64,000 nt of DNA from a bacterium (GTDB taxonomy: Bacteria > Planctomycetota > JAFGQW01): NCBI GenBank assembly GCA_030426805.1, contig JAUHXU010000001.1, positions 894,861 through 958,860 on the forward strand. The letters are read 5' to 3'. The notes beneath the pieces were generated by a model. The model saw only the letters and a list, made by a program, of their open reading frames with translations. It ran no database searches and was not told where the DNA came from. Both the position numbers and the translations under genes were made by a program. Positions 48,412 to 57,077 of the stretch are shown here, piece after piece. How positions within the stretch are numbered: position 1 is the first letter of the stretch; each line of letters starts with the position of its first letter.

Positions 48412-48688
48412 ACGCTGGAATCGCTACCTCGCCATCGTGTCAAACCGCTTGCGCGCGCCAGATTAACCGCTATCCCTGCCAGCATCAAGCCGGCGTTTCG
48501 TGCGCCACTGTTGATCGAGAGATCCGCCTCTGACTCTGCATGCCAGCACGCCGCACGACAGGATGGAGGCGCAGCGCTCTGCGCTCCCCTACAGATATCG
48601 GCTCGCGAATCCGACAGTGGCCAAAGCAAGGGCAAGCGGGGTGCGCTCGCGCATGGGCAGCGCGACGCGAGAAACGGGGGAGAGAATC

Positions 48689-50536
48689 GTGGGCTGGCAG
48701 TTCAACCCACCGGGGGACGGTGAGCTACGCAGCGACCCGGTGCAAGACGAGTTCTTCCGCGACGACGAGAGCGTTACTGACCCGCTCGTTCGCGAAGCCA
48801 TCCAGAACTCGCTCGATGCAGCAGACGGCGATGGACCGGTTGACGTCCGCTTCGCGCTCGGGCGTGCGGGCGATCTGGGCCGCACCTACATCGACGGCCT
48901 ATGGCCACACATTCACGCTTCGATCAGCGACGCTCCAGCGCTGCCAGCATCGGAAGACACGGTCACGTATCTCGTCATCGAAGATCGCGGCACCCGCGGA
49001 CTCAAAGGCGATCCGCGACAGCGAGGCGACAGCGACAGTGGGAAGAAGAACGACTTCTACTACTTCTGGCGAAACGTGGGCAGGTCCGGAAAGGGCGAAA
49101 CCGACGGTGGGCGTTGGGGGTTGGGCAAGGCCGTCTTCTCCGCCGCGTCACGAATCCAGACCTTCTTCGGCATGACTGTCCGGAAGGGCGACGCTGCGGC
49201 ACTGCTCATGGGGCAGTCCATGCTCCGAAGCCATCAACTCGGCGGCCAAACCTATCGCGCCTACGGCTACTACGGCCGTCACGAGGGTAAGTTCACGCTG
49301 CCAGTCGATACGCACATGGAACTCGACACGTTCTCACGGACGTTCGGCCTCGAGCGCGTCGCTCGCAACGCGAGCGGCCTGTCGCTCATCGTGCCATACC
49401 CCCACACGGAAATCACCGTGGACGGGCTCATCGCATCCGTCGTCGAACAGTACTTCCACTCACTGCTGGCCGGAAAACTGCGAGTCCAGGTCGAGGGTGA
49501 CGGACGGTGCGTACATCTCAACGCCGAGAGCCAGAGCTACAACGGCGCGCTGAGGGACATGATCGACTTGGATGCTTGGGGCCGCGCCCCCGAGCCCGAC
49601 GCGATCGCGACACTTGCAGCACAGGAACCGGGGCGCGCACCGAAGCTGACCGACACTCTGTTCGCACCCGGTGACCTCGATCGCCTGCGCCAACGCTACG
49701 ATGCCGCGCAGAGGGTAGCGATCCGGATTCCGGTTCACATCGAGCCGAAGGGCTCCGCTCCGACCGCGACCCACTTCACGCTGCTCATGGAGCGTGACCC
49801 GGAGCTGCAGCGGGGCAAGGGCCTGTTCATCCGCGGTCACATCACCGTTGAGAACGCGAGGGTTCGACGACCCCGTGGGGTACGCTGGTTGGTCGTCGTC
49901 GACGAAGACGAGAAGCCACTCTCGACGTTCCTCGGAGACGCCGAGAATCCTGCGCACACAGAGTGGCAACGAAGCGCACGTAGGCTGAAACAGCAGTATG
50001 TTCGCGGCCCGTCGACCGTGGACTTCATTCGATCGGTGCCGCACCAGATCGCAACGCTGTTGGCGCCCAAGGCAGAAGGTCGCGATCCCGACCTCCTCCG
50101 ACACGTCTTCTCGTTGCCGGACGAGACAGCGATGTCGGCGAAGGTGCGCTACGCGAAGACTGCCGACCCGACCGGGACGAACACGACGTCCGACCCCGAG
50201 TTCACCACGCTGGGGCCCAGTGGCGAGCTGTCGCTGACACGGGTCCAGTCCGGTTTCCGACTGAGGGGAAACGCGGAGAACGTCCCCCGCCGGGTTCGCG
50301 TCGAAGCGGCGTACCAGATCATCCGAGGCGATCCGTTCAAGCGCTACTCTTCGTTCGACTTCCAGGTGGGCGCACGCCCGATCGTCGTGCGAAGCCGGCA
50401 TGTCCAGGTCACGTTCCAGAAGGACAACCGACTCGACCTCGTCATACAGTCTGCGGACTTCGAACTCGTCGTGACCGGCTTCGACGAACGCCGTGATCTT
50501 CGCGTCCGCGTCAAGCCGATCGAGGTGCCCGCATGA
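48689..50536 (+). CDS. GHKL-fold ATPase (MutL/Hsp90/MORC-like) of a three-gene operon
   Basis: 615 residues from a GTG at 48689, which has GGGGGAGAG 5-7 bases upstream; an ATG at 48653 and a longer start have no SD. The ATP-binding Bergerat fold is visible near the N-terminus: N-box LVREAIQNSLDAADG, G1 box IEDRGTRGLKGD, then WGLGKAVFSAASRIQTFFG as the G2 box. The centre resembles the transducer region of MutL/Hsp90 (YGYYGRHEGKFTLPV, ASGLSLIVPYPHTEITVDG). The C-terminus is beta-rich and unassigned. The gene overlaps the next one by ATGA. GHKL ATPases recur in defence modules such as Mza; here the partners differ. Confidence 0.8.
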   Translation: MGWQFNPPGDGELRSDPVQDEFFRDDESVTDPLVREAIQNSLDAADGDGPVDVRFALGRAGDLGRTYIDGLWPHIHASISDAPALPASEDTVTYLVIEDRGTRGLKGDPRQRGDSDSGKKNDFYYFWRNVGRSGKGETDGGRWGLGKAVFSAASRIQTFFGMTVRKGDAAALLMGQSMLRSHQLGGQTYRAYGYYGRHEGKFTLPVDTHMELDTFSRTFGLERVARNASGLSLIVPYPHTEITVDGLIASVVEQYFHSLLAGKLRVQVEGDGRCVHLNAESQSYNGALRDMIDLDAWGRAPEPDAIATLAAQEPGRAPKLTDTLFAPGDLDRLRQRYDAAQRVAIRIPVHIEPKGSAPTATHFTLLMERDPELQRGKGLFIRGHITVENARVRRPRGVRWLVVVDEDEKPLSTFLGDAENPAHTEWQRSARRLKQQYVRGPSTVDFIRSVPHQIATLLAPKAEGRDPDLLRHVFSLPDETAMSAKVRYAKTADPTGTNTTSDPEFTTLGPSGELSLTRVQSGFRLRGNAENVPRRVRVEAAYQIIRGDPFKRYSSFDFQVGARPIVVRSRHVQVTFQKDNRLDLVIQSADFELVVTGFDERRDLRVRVKPIEVPA

Positions 50537-51294
50537 TCCGTCGCCTCAACTTCACCGGGCGTCGGAAGATCGCCCGCTCCAGCGTTCGGATTCATGTGCG
50601 ACCAGAACGCGCTGGTCGAGTGTTCGACGCGAACTTGGCCCTCGATGGTCTCGGCCTCCCGCCCGAAGCCGCGGTGTACGTCGAAGCCTACTACCGGTCG
50701 GCCTACCAGAGGTTCGACTTCGGGACGATCGGACGCCCCGTCGTACCAGCGGAACGGCGCTTGAACAGGATCCCCGTGCGGAACCCGCTGTTCCGGGTGA
50801 AGGCGGTTCTCGAAATCGACGGGGCCGCACGCATTCTGGCCGCAGCCGACCGGGTCGTCCCCGAGCAATCAGACCGGGACAACGCGATGTGCCAGTCACT
50901 CCTCCCTGTCGAATACGAAGATCTCGGTGACCGCATCTGGTCGCTGGACCTGTCCGACGACGAGTGGCCGCGGCTGCGCCTCAATCGCCGGTTCAACGAC
51001 GAGATCCCGGAGGCCGCACGCTCTGGCCCCGAGTTCCTGACACTCGTCTACCCCGAGGTTCTCCGATCGATTCTCTCCAGAGCGATAGAAGACGGCGCCG
51101 CCGATCCAAGCAGCGGCGACGACGATTGGCGAACGCTGTGGGTCCGCTTCGCTTGCTCTCTCGGATGCCCGCCGCCGCCGCACGACTTCGGGCTCGACGC
51201 CGAGGAGTGGATCGACTCGGCGACCAATGCGTTCTGCGCGGCGGCACGCGTTCCGGATGCGTTCAAGAAGGTGCTCGAGGCCCGATCGGAGTAG
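50533..51294 (+). CDS. unknown protein of the GHKL operon
   Basis: 253 residues, translationally coupled to the ATPase by ATGA. The N-terminal half is beta-rich (RRLNFTGRRKIARSSVRIHV, AAVYVEAYYRSAYQRFDFG), followed by LPVEYEDLGDRIWSLDLSDD and a helical C-terminus (LRSILSRAIEDGAADP; EEWIDSATNAFCAAA). No catalytic motif or family is recognised. Its position makes it a likely obligate partner of the ATPase. Confidence 0.65.
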   Translation: MIRRLNFTGRRKIARSSVRIHVRPERAGRVFDANLALDGLGLPPEAAVYVEAYYRSAYQRFDFGTIGRPVVPAERRLNRIPVRNPLFRVKAVLEIDGAARILAAADRVVPEQSDRDNAMCQSLLPVEYEDLGDRIWSLDLSDDEWPRLRLNRRFNDEIPEAARSGPEFLTLVYPEVLRSILSRAIEDGAADPSSGDDDWRTLWVRFACSLGCPPPPHDFGLDAEEWIDSATNAFCAAARVPDAFKKVLEARSE

Positions 51295-51307
51295 CTGGAG
51301 GTGTTCG

Positions 51308-52045
51308 ATGCCTGATCTGCTTAGGCGACTGTCCCCGCGCGGCGTCGCTGCGTTCCGCGAGTACCTCGAGTCGCTGCGTGCAGGAAAAACCGCGCCGCCA
51401 CGACTCGAACTCGTCGATGGGTCGGCGTTTACCGAGTTGGCTTCACCCACTGCAACCGTCGAAAGGCGGAGCTTCCACAACCGTCTCGATGCAGCGCGGT
51501 ATCTCTCTGGAGTGCTCGGTGACGATGCCGACATCGAGGACGTAGGGCTGTGGGGGTGGCTCTCACTCTACTACATCGACGAGGTTTGTCCGCTCGGCAC
51601 CAACGGAACCCGTGCGCCTGGGCGGGACTATCGGCATCTACTCGAGTCCGGATATCGGTACGGGCATCGTCATCTGCTCGCCGGACCGTACGCCGTCTAC
51701 TGTCTTCACGGTGATGCGGCACGGCTCCTTCTCTGCTCGTCCGTTCATCAGGAGAGCAGCTTTCACCACGAACTGGCCACACGCCAGGCACTGATCTCGA
51801 ATCGGGCGATCATCGACACGGCCGACCGCCTCTACTATGACGCCGCACAGGGTCGCTCGAAGCGCGGCGCTCAGTCCGCCCGCGCGGGGGCCTTGCTTCG
51901 CCTCATCGACGTGCTGTTGCAGCTGGACGTGAACTACGACCTGTACAGCATGAGCGCACACGCTATCATTGAGTTACTGCCCGCAGAGTTCGAGCCGTGG
52001 ATCTCGGCTGCGAAGGAGAGTTTACAGGCGGCTGGCTCATGCTAG
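51308..52045 (+). CDS. unknown protein of the GHKL operon
   Basis: 245 residues with GGAGG 6 bases before the ATG, 13 bases after the previous stop. It has an N-terminal helix (LSPRGVAAFREYLESLRAG), a middle segment DVGLWGWLSLYYIDEVCP, then RDYRHLLESGYRYGHRHLL, and a helical C-terminus (SARAGALLRLIDVLLQLDVN). The gene pattern ATPase, beta protein, helical protein looks like one functional unit. No family assigned with confidence. Confidence 0.65.
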   Translation: MPDLLRRLSPRGVAAFREYLESLRAGKTAPPRLELVDGSAFTELASPTATVERRSFHNRLDAARYLSGVLGDDADIEDVGLWGWLSLYYIDEVCPLGTNGTRAPGRDYRHLLESGYRYGHRHLLAGPYAVYCLHGDAARLLLCSSVHQESSFHHELATRQALISNRAIIDTADRLYYDAAQGRSKRGAQSARAGALLRLIDVLLQLDVNYDLYSMSAHAIIELLPAEFEPWISAAKESLQAAGSC

Positions 52046-52226
52046 TGAGCGTAGCGCACTCATCGCTCCGCGCTCGACACGCAACGGGAAGCTCACGTCC
52101 ACGCGCTTGCCATGGATGAGACCTTCAGCCGGGGGTGCCGGGCCGCCTTGCGCCCGGCGATGTCACCGCTCTGCTCAACGGTAGCGCCGTAAAGCGACAA
52201 CCTGGTGTGTAGTCCCGTCCCAGCTG

Positions 52227-53369
52227 TCACTCTGCAAACAACGCCACATACGGCTGGTAGCGATACCGCCGGTTGCGTGCGTTGCCAGTGATCTCGAGCA
52301 GAATGCCGCGGTCGACGAAGCGCTTTACGAGCTGGTTCGCGGCCGGATAAGTCGTGCCGATCCACTCCTGGACGTCCGCGACGGACACGATCGGACGGCG
52401 GTAGAGCGAGTCGAGGACCTTGTGACCGTTGCCAGCTGCACCGCCGAAGTGCTCCGCGATCGTCGACCGGTGCTCCTCTCGCATCGCGAGGATCTTGCGA
52501 GCAGTCTCTGCCGCCTCGGCGCTGACCGCGGCAACGCCGCGGAGGAAGAACTCGAGCCAGGACTCCCAGTCGCCGCCATCGCGGATGGCCTGCAGCCGGT
52601 CGTAGTATTCTTGCCGGTGACGCTTGAAGTAATGCGACAGATAGAGCACCGGATGCCGCAGCGCGTCGCGCTCGCAGAGCAAGAACGTGATCAGCAGGCG
52701 TCCGACGCGGCCGTTTCCGTCGAGGAACGGGTGGATTGTCTCGAACTGCGCGTGAGCGAGCCCGATTCGGACCAGCAATGGCAGCGACGTCTCGCTGTGG
52801 ATGAAGCGCTCGAGGTCGCCCAGCAGCCGCGGCACCTCGGTCGGCGGAGGCGGCACGAACGTCGCCTCCTCCATCGAGCAGTTCGCCGGCCCGATCCAGT
52901 TCTGCGTTCGCCTCAACTGTCCCGGCGCGAGCCGGTGCCCTCGCACGCCGTCGAGTAGCCTCTCGTGGATCTCGCGGATCAGGCGAACGGACACGGGCAA
53001 ATCGCGCAAACGCGCAAGGCCGTGCTTCATCGCCGCAACGTAATTGGCCACCTCATCGACGTCGCGCGCCCCGGTCTGCACATGGGCCTCGGCCGCGAGC
53101 AGATCCTGGAGCGAGCTTTGAGTCCCCTCGATCTGACTCGACAGCACCGCCTCTTTGCGGACGTACATGAAGACGAACAAGTCCGGATTCGGGAGGGTCT
53201 CGATCGATCCGTCGAGCCGACCGAGAGCCCGATCTGCGTCCGAGAGCACGCGCTGGACCCGATCAAATCGGATTTCGGGGTCTGGAGGGAGTGGCGCCGG
53301 ATGGAACACCCGGGCACCATCAGTCCCGGGCCGATACGTGCCGGCTCGATTCACCGCTTTCGGTTCCAT
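52227..53369 (-). CDS. Fic-domain protein, class II with N-terminal inhibitory helix and winged helix
   Basis: 380 residues. The Fic motif is HPFLDGNGRVGR (about residues 210-221), which carries the catalytic His and the phosphate-binding Arg. An inhibitory motif SSQIEGT (S/T-x3-E-G/N) lies near residue 80, placing it in class II with intramolecular autoinhibition. The flap region TFVPPPPTEVPRLLGDL precedes it. The C-terminal ~75 residues (VSVADVQEWIGTTYPAANQL) form a winged helix-turn-helix, so the protein may regulate itself. Fic enzymes transfer AMP or other groups to hydroxyls. The ATG at 53369 is preferred over a TTG seven codons upstream. An operator-like palindrome lies upstream. Confidence 0.88.
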   Translation of the reverse strand: MEPKAVNRAGTYRPGTDGARVFHPAPLPPDPEIRFDRVQRVLSDADRALGRLDGSIETLPNPDLFVFMYVRKEAVLSSQIEGTQSSLQDLLAAEAHVQTGARDVDEVANYVAAMKHGLARLRDLPVSVRLIREIHERLLDGVRGHRLAPGQLRRTQNWIGPANCSMEEATFVPPPPTEVPRLLGDLERFIHSETSLPLLVRIGLAHAQFETIHPFLDGNGRVGRLLITFLLCERDALRHPVLYLSHYFKRHRQEYYDRLQAIRDGGDWESWLEFFLRGVAAVSAEAAETARKILAMREEHRSTIAEHFGGAAGNGHKVLDSLYRRPIVSVADVQEWIGTTYPAANQLVKRFVDRGILLEITGNARNRRYRYQPYVALFAE

Positions 53370-53411
53370 GGTGCGGTCTGCCTTCAACAAGGATGACCTT
53401 GTCGGCTCATG

Positions 53412-53428
53412 TTAAAGCAGGACTTTAA
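53412..53428. promoter_or_regulatory. palindrome TTAAAG-cagga-CTTTAA upstream of fic
   Basis: A 6+5+6 inverted repeat in a locally A/T-rich stretch, 43 bases upstream of the Fic start. It could be the operator for the Fic winged helix. Confidence 0.5.
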
Positions 53429-53497
53429 TATAAGAGTAAGATCCGGTCCATGTGAAAGGCAGCTTTCTCCAACGGAGACGCTGGGAGCCACCACCGA

Positions 53498-53503
53498 TAT
53501 AGT
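53498..53503 (+). promoter_or_regulatory. -10-like TATAGT before the RecB/helicase gene
   Basis: TATAGT ends 8 bases before the ATG at 53512. No SD is present, so the mRNA may be leaderless. Confidence 0.35.
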
Positions 53504-53511
53504 AGTCCCCC

Positions 53512-56500
53512 ATGCCTTCCCCGACGGCCCTCGCCCGACATCTCGCCTGCCGGCACGTCACGCAGCTCGACGCACTCGAGCGCGCCGGCACAATCTCCCT
53601 CCCCCCGCGCCGACCCGACCCAACGCTCGATGCGCTGATCGAGCGGGGAAACGCTCACGAGGCCGCGTACGTCGAGCACCTCCGAGCGGCGGGCAAGTCG
53701 GTCGTTGAGATCTCCTCCGGCTCGCGCGACCGGTCGGCGACGCTGGACGCGATGCGCGCCGGGGCCGACGTGATCGTCCAGGCGCCGCTCCGACTCGGCG
53801 ACTGGTTCGGTTACGCAGACTTGCTCCTCCGTGTCGACACGCCGTCGGCGCTCGGCGACTACTCCTACGAAGCGGCCGATACGAAGCTCGCGCGCGAGAC
53901 GCGCGGCGGGACGATCCTGCAGCTCGCGCTCTACACGCACATCGTCTCGGCGCTGCAGGAGACAAACCCGGCCCGGATGCACGTGATCAAGCCTGGTCGG
54001 GGCGACGATCCGTTCGTGTGCGAGACCTACGTGGTGTCTGACTTCGCCGCATACTTCCGGTGGATCCGCGGTGAACTCGAGCGCTCGCTTGCCGCCGATC
54101 CGCGGCCTGAGACCTATCCCGATCCGGTCGACCACTGCAACATCTGCCGCTGGTGGCCGCGCTGCGACAAGCGACGCCGCGACGACGACCACCTCTCGTT
54201 CGTCGCCGGGGTGCGCAAGCAACACATCGCCGAGCTCGCGCGCAACGGCGTGACCACGCTCGAAGCGTGGGGCGACGCGACCGAGCCCGTCCCCGCACCA
54301 CCCGAGCGCGGTCACATCGACACGTATGAAAAGCTCCACGCGCAGGCCAGGCTCCAGCTCCGTGGCCGCCGTGAGGAGGCCGACCTTCACGAGCTACTCG
54401 ATGCGGCTCCTGGGATGGGTCTCGCTCGGCTGCCTGAGCCGTCGTCCGCCGACGTCTTCTTTGACTTCGAGGGCGACCCGTTCGCACTCGATGACGGCCT
54501 CGAGTACTTGTTCGGCTGGGCGCTGATCGACGGCGACGAACCGACTTATCACTCGCTCCGCGCGCTCGACCGCGCTGCGGAAAAGCGCGCGTTCGAGCGC
54601 TTCATCGACTTCGTCGTCGACCGTTGGTCGACGGACGACGGCATGCACGTCTACCACTTCGGCCACTACGAGCCATCGGCGCTCAAGCGCCTCGTCGGCC
54701 GGCACGCAACGCGCAGTGCCGAACTCGACACGCTACTTCGCGGCGGACGCTTCGTCGACCTGCACGCGATCGCGCGCCAGGGCGTGCGGTGCAGCGTCGA
54801 GCGCTACACGCTCAAGGACCTCGAGCGCTTTGCCGGCTTCACGCGCGCCACCGACCTTCGCGACGCGAGCGCGGCGCTTCGCCGCGTCGAGTGCGCGATC
54901 GAGAGCGCGATGCCGTCGGCCATCGACGAAGACGATCTCCGCGTCGTCGAGCACTACAATCGCGAGGACTGCCTCGCGACGCTCGCGCTCCGCGATTGGC
55001 TCGAGGCGCGGCGCGCAGAACTGATCGAGACCGGCGCGGTGGTCGAGCGCCCGACGGCGCAGCCGGGCGACCCCACCGACAAGACGGAAGAGCGCGACGC
55101 CAAGATCCGCGCCGTTGCCGAGCGACTGACCGCGGCGCTCCCGGACGACCCAGACACATTCACGCCGAAGCAGCGCGCCACGTGGACGCTCGCGCACATG
55201 CTCGGCTACTTCCGCCGCGAGGAGAACTGCGCGTGGTGGGAGTTCTTCCGCCGGAAGGAGGCCGACATCGACGAACTCCGCGACGACCGCAAGGCCGTCG
55301 TGGGACTCGACCCAATCGGCCGACAGGATACCGGTACTGCGGCGTGTCCGGTCGACCGCTACGCTTACCCCGAACAAGAGGTCTCGTTCAGCGAGGGCGA
55401 CGACCTCCACGAACCCGCACCCGAGGGCGAGGACGCGCGCAAGATCGGCAAGGTCCACGCGATCGACGAAGCAGCGCGCACGATCGACGTCAAGAAGACG
55501 AAGGCCGAGGCGGATCATCACCCGACCACCCTCTTCACCGACGAGTTCGTCAGCGCGAAGTCGCTCGAGAACTCGTTGCTCGCACTCGGCGAGTCGGTCG
55601 CAGACCACGGCATCGATGGCGACGGACCGCATCGAGCCGGTCGTGAGCTACTCTTGCGGATGGCGCCGCGCATCACGGGCCACACCGGCGGCCCGCTCCG
55701 CCATGCGGGCGAACAGCTCCTCGACGCGACGAAGCGCCTCGTCCGCGCGCTCGACGCGAGCACTCTCCCGGTGCAAGGCCCACCTGGTTCGGGGAAGACC
55801 TACTGCGGCGCACGCGCGATCGTCGACCTCGTGCAACGCGGTAAGCGCGTCGGCGTGACCGCCGTCAGTCACCGCGTCATCCGAAACCTGCTCGACAACG
55901 CGCTCGAGGCCGCGGTCGAGATGGGCACGCCGATCGAAGCCGTCCACAAGCCGAGTTCACGTGGCAACAAGACCGACCCCGACGATCTCCCCGACGGCCT
56001 CACCGAGCAGCGAAACGGCGAACGCGCGATCGCCGCTCTCAACGACGGTGCGGTGGTCGGCGGCACCGCATGGCTCTGGTCGAGCGCGGCGAGCGACGAC
56101 GAGCCGATTATCGACACGCTCTTCATCGACGAGGCTGGCCAGATGTCGCTCGCGCATGTGCTCGCGGTCTCCCGCGCTGCAAAGAACCTCGTTCTCCTCG
56201 GTGATCCGCAACAGCTCGAGCAACCGCAGAAAGGCGCCCACCCCGACGGCACCGACGTCGCCGCACTCGATCACGTGCTCGGCGAGGACGACACGATCCC
56301 CAACGACCGCGGCCTGCTGCTCGACGAGACGCGCCGCCTCGCGCCGAAGATCTGCGCGTTCACGTCGGCGCTCTACTACGACGACCGCCTCTCTGCGCAC
56401 GAGTGGACGCACGGCCAGTGCCTGATCGGTGATACACCGTTTCAGGGGAGCGGCCTCTTCCACGTGCCGGTCGAGCACACCGGCAACCAAGCGGTCGCTG

Positions 56501-56940
56501 CGGAAGAGGTCGAGGCCATCCGGCGCATCGTGGACGGACTGCTCGCGAGCGGCACGAAGTGGATCGACCAGGATGGCGAGGAACAGACGCTAACCGAGAA
56601 GGGCATCCTCGTGGTCGCGCCCTACAATGCTCAGGTCGGTGCGCTCTGCCGTGCGCTCCCCGACGCCGTGCCGGTGGGCACCGTCGACAAGTTTCAGGGC
56701 CAGGAAGCCCCGATCGTGATCTACTCGATGACGACGTCGACGCCCGAGGACGCACCGCGCGGAATGGCGTTCCTCTACAGTCCCAACCGCCTGAACGTGG
56801 CGACGAGCCGCGCGCGATGCGCCACGATCCTCGTCGCCGCACCAGCGCTCTTCACACCCGACTGCCGCACACCCGACCAGATGCGCTACGCGAACGGGCT
56901 CTGTTACTACCGCGAGCAGGCAACAACGGTCACGGTATGA
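53512..56940 (+). CDS. TM0106-type RecB-like nuclease fused to a DNA2/UPF1-like SF1 helicase
   Basis: 1142 residues. Residues ~1-235 form a RecB-type PD-(D/E)xK nuclease: LGDWFGYADLLLRVD, SYEAADTKLARET and a four-Cys Fe-S-type end (CNICRWWPRCDKR). Residues ~310-510 look like a YprB/RNase H-like exonuclease (DVFFDFEGDPF, VYHFGHYEPSALKRLV, VVEHYNREDCLATLAL). The last ~400 residues are an SF1 helicase: QGPPGSGKTYCGARAIV, DTLFIDEAGQM, VLLGDPQQLEQP, VGTVDKFQGQEAPIVIYSM and LNVATSRARC. Such proteins process DNA ends and occur in bacterial defence or repair. Fully intact. Confidence 0.9.
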   Translation: MPSPTALARHLACRHVTQLDALERAGTISLPPRRPDPTLDALIERGNAHEAAYVEHLRAAGKSVVEISSGSRDRSATLDAMRAGADVIVQAPLRLGDWFGYADLLLRVDTPSALGDYSYEAADTKLARETRGGTILQLALYTHIVSALQETNPARMHVIKPGRGDDPFVCETYVVSDFAAYFRWIRGELERSLAADPRPETYPDPVDHCNICRWWPRCDKRRRDDDHLSFVAGVRKQHIAELARNGVTTLEAWGDATEPVPAPPERGHIDTYEKLHAQARLQLRGRREEADLHELLDAAPGMGLARLPEPSSADVFFDFEGDPFALDDGLEYLFGWALIDGDEPTYHSLRALDRAAEKRAFERFIDFVVDRWSTDDGMHVYHFGHYEPSALKRLVGRHATRSAELDTLLRGGRFVDLHAIARQGVRCSVERYTLKDLERFAGFTRATDLRDASAALRRVECAIESAMPSAIDEDDLRVVEHYNREDCLATLALRDWLEARRAELIETGAVVERPTAQPGDPTDKTEERDAKIRAVAERLTAALPDDPDTFTPKQRATWTLAHMLGYFRREENCAWWEFFRRKEADIDELRDDRKAVVGLDPIGRQDTGTAACPVDRYAYPEQEVSFSEGDDLHEPAPEGEDARKIGKVHAIDEAARTIDVKKTKAEADHHPTTLFTDEFVSAKSLENSLLALGESVADHGIDGDGPHRAGRELLLRMAPRITGHTGGPLRHAGEQLLDATKRLVRALDASTLPVQGPPGSGKTYCGARAIVDLVQRGKRVGVTAVSHRVIRNLLDNALEAAVEMGTPIEAVHKPSSRGNKTDPDDLPDGLTEQRNGERAIAALNDGAVVGGTAWLWSSAASDDEPIIDTLFIDEAGQMSLAHVLAVSRAAKNLVLLGDPQQLEQPQKGAHPDGTDVAALDHVLGEDDTIPNDRGLLLDETRRLAPKICAFTSALYYDDRLSAHEWTHGQCLIGDTPFQGSGLFHVPVEHTGNQAVAAEEVEAIRRIVDGLLASGTKWIDQDGEEQTLTEKGILVVAPYNAQVGALCRALPDAVPVGTVDKFQGQEAPIVIYSMTTSTPEDAPRGMAFLYSPNRLNVATSRARCATILVAAPALFTPDCRTPDQMRYANGLCYYREQATTVTV

Positions 56941-57071
56941 CGAGCGACGATGACCTACGGCTCCGCGTCTTCGACTGGCTCGCCGAGCAGGTCGACGTGC
57001 ACGGACAGACGCTGTCGTGGAAGCGGCTCAGAGTCACAACCTCGGAGGGGCCGGGGCGATCCCGCGCCTAA
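56937..57071 (+). pseudogene. 5' remnant of a probable HNH endonuclease gene
   Basis: The ATG overlaps the helicase stop (ATGA). TSDDDLRLRVFDWLAEQVDV and HGQTLSWKRL match the usual N-terminus of HNH restriction-like nucleases, but after about 34 residues the similarity stops and a stop codon follows. It marks a junction where foreign DNA (from about 57040) replaced the rest. Confidence 0.6.
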
Positions 57072-57077
57072 CCACCA

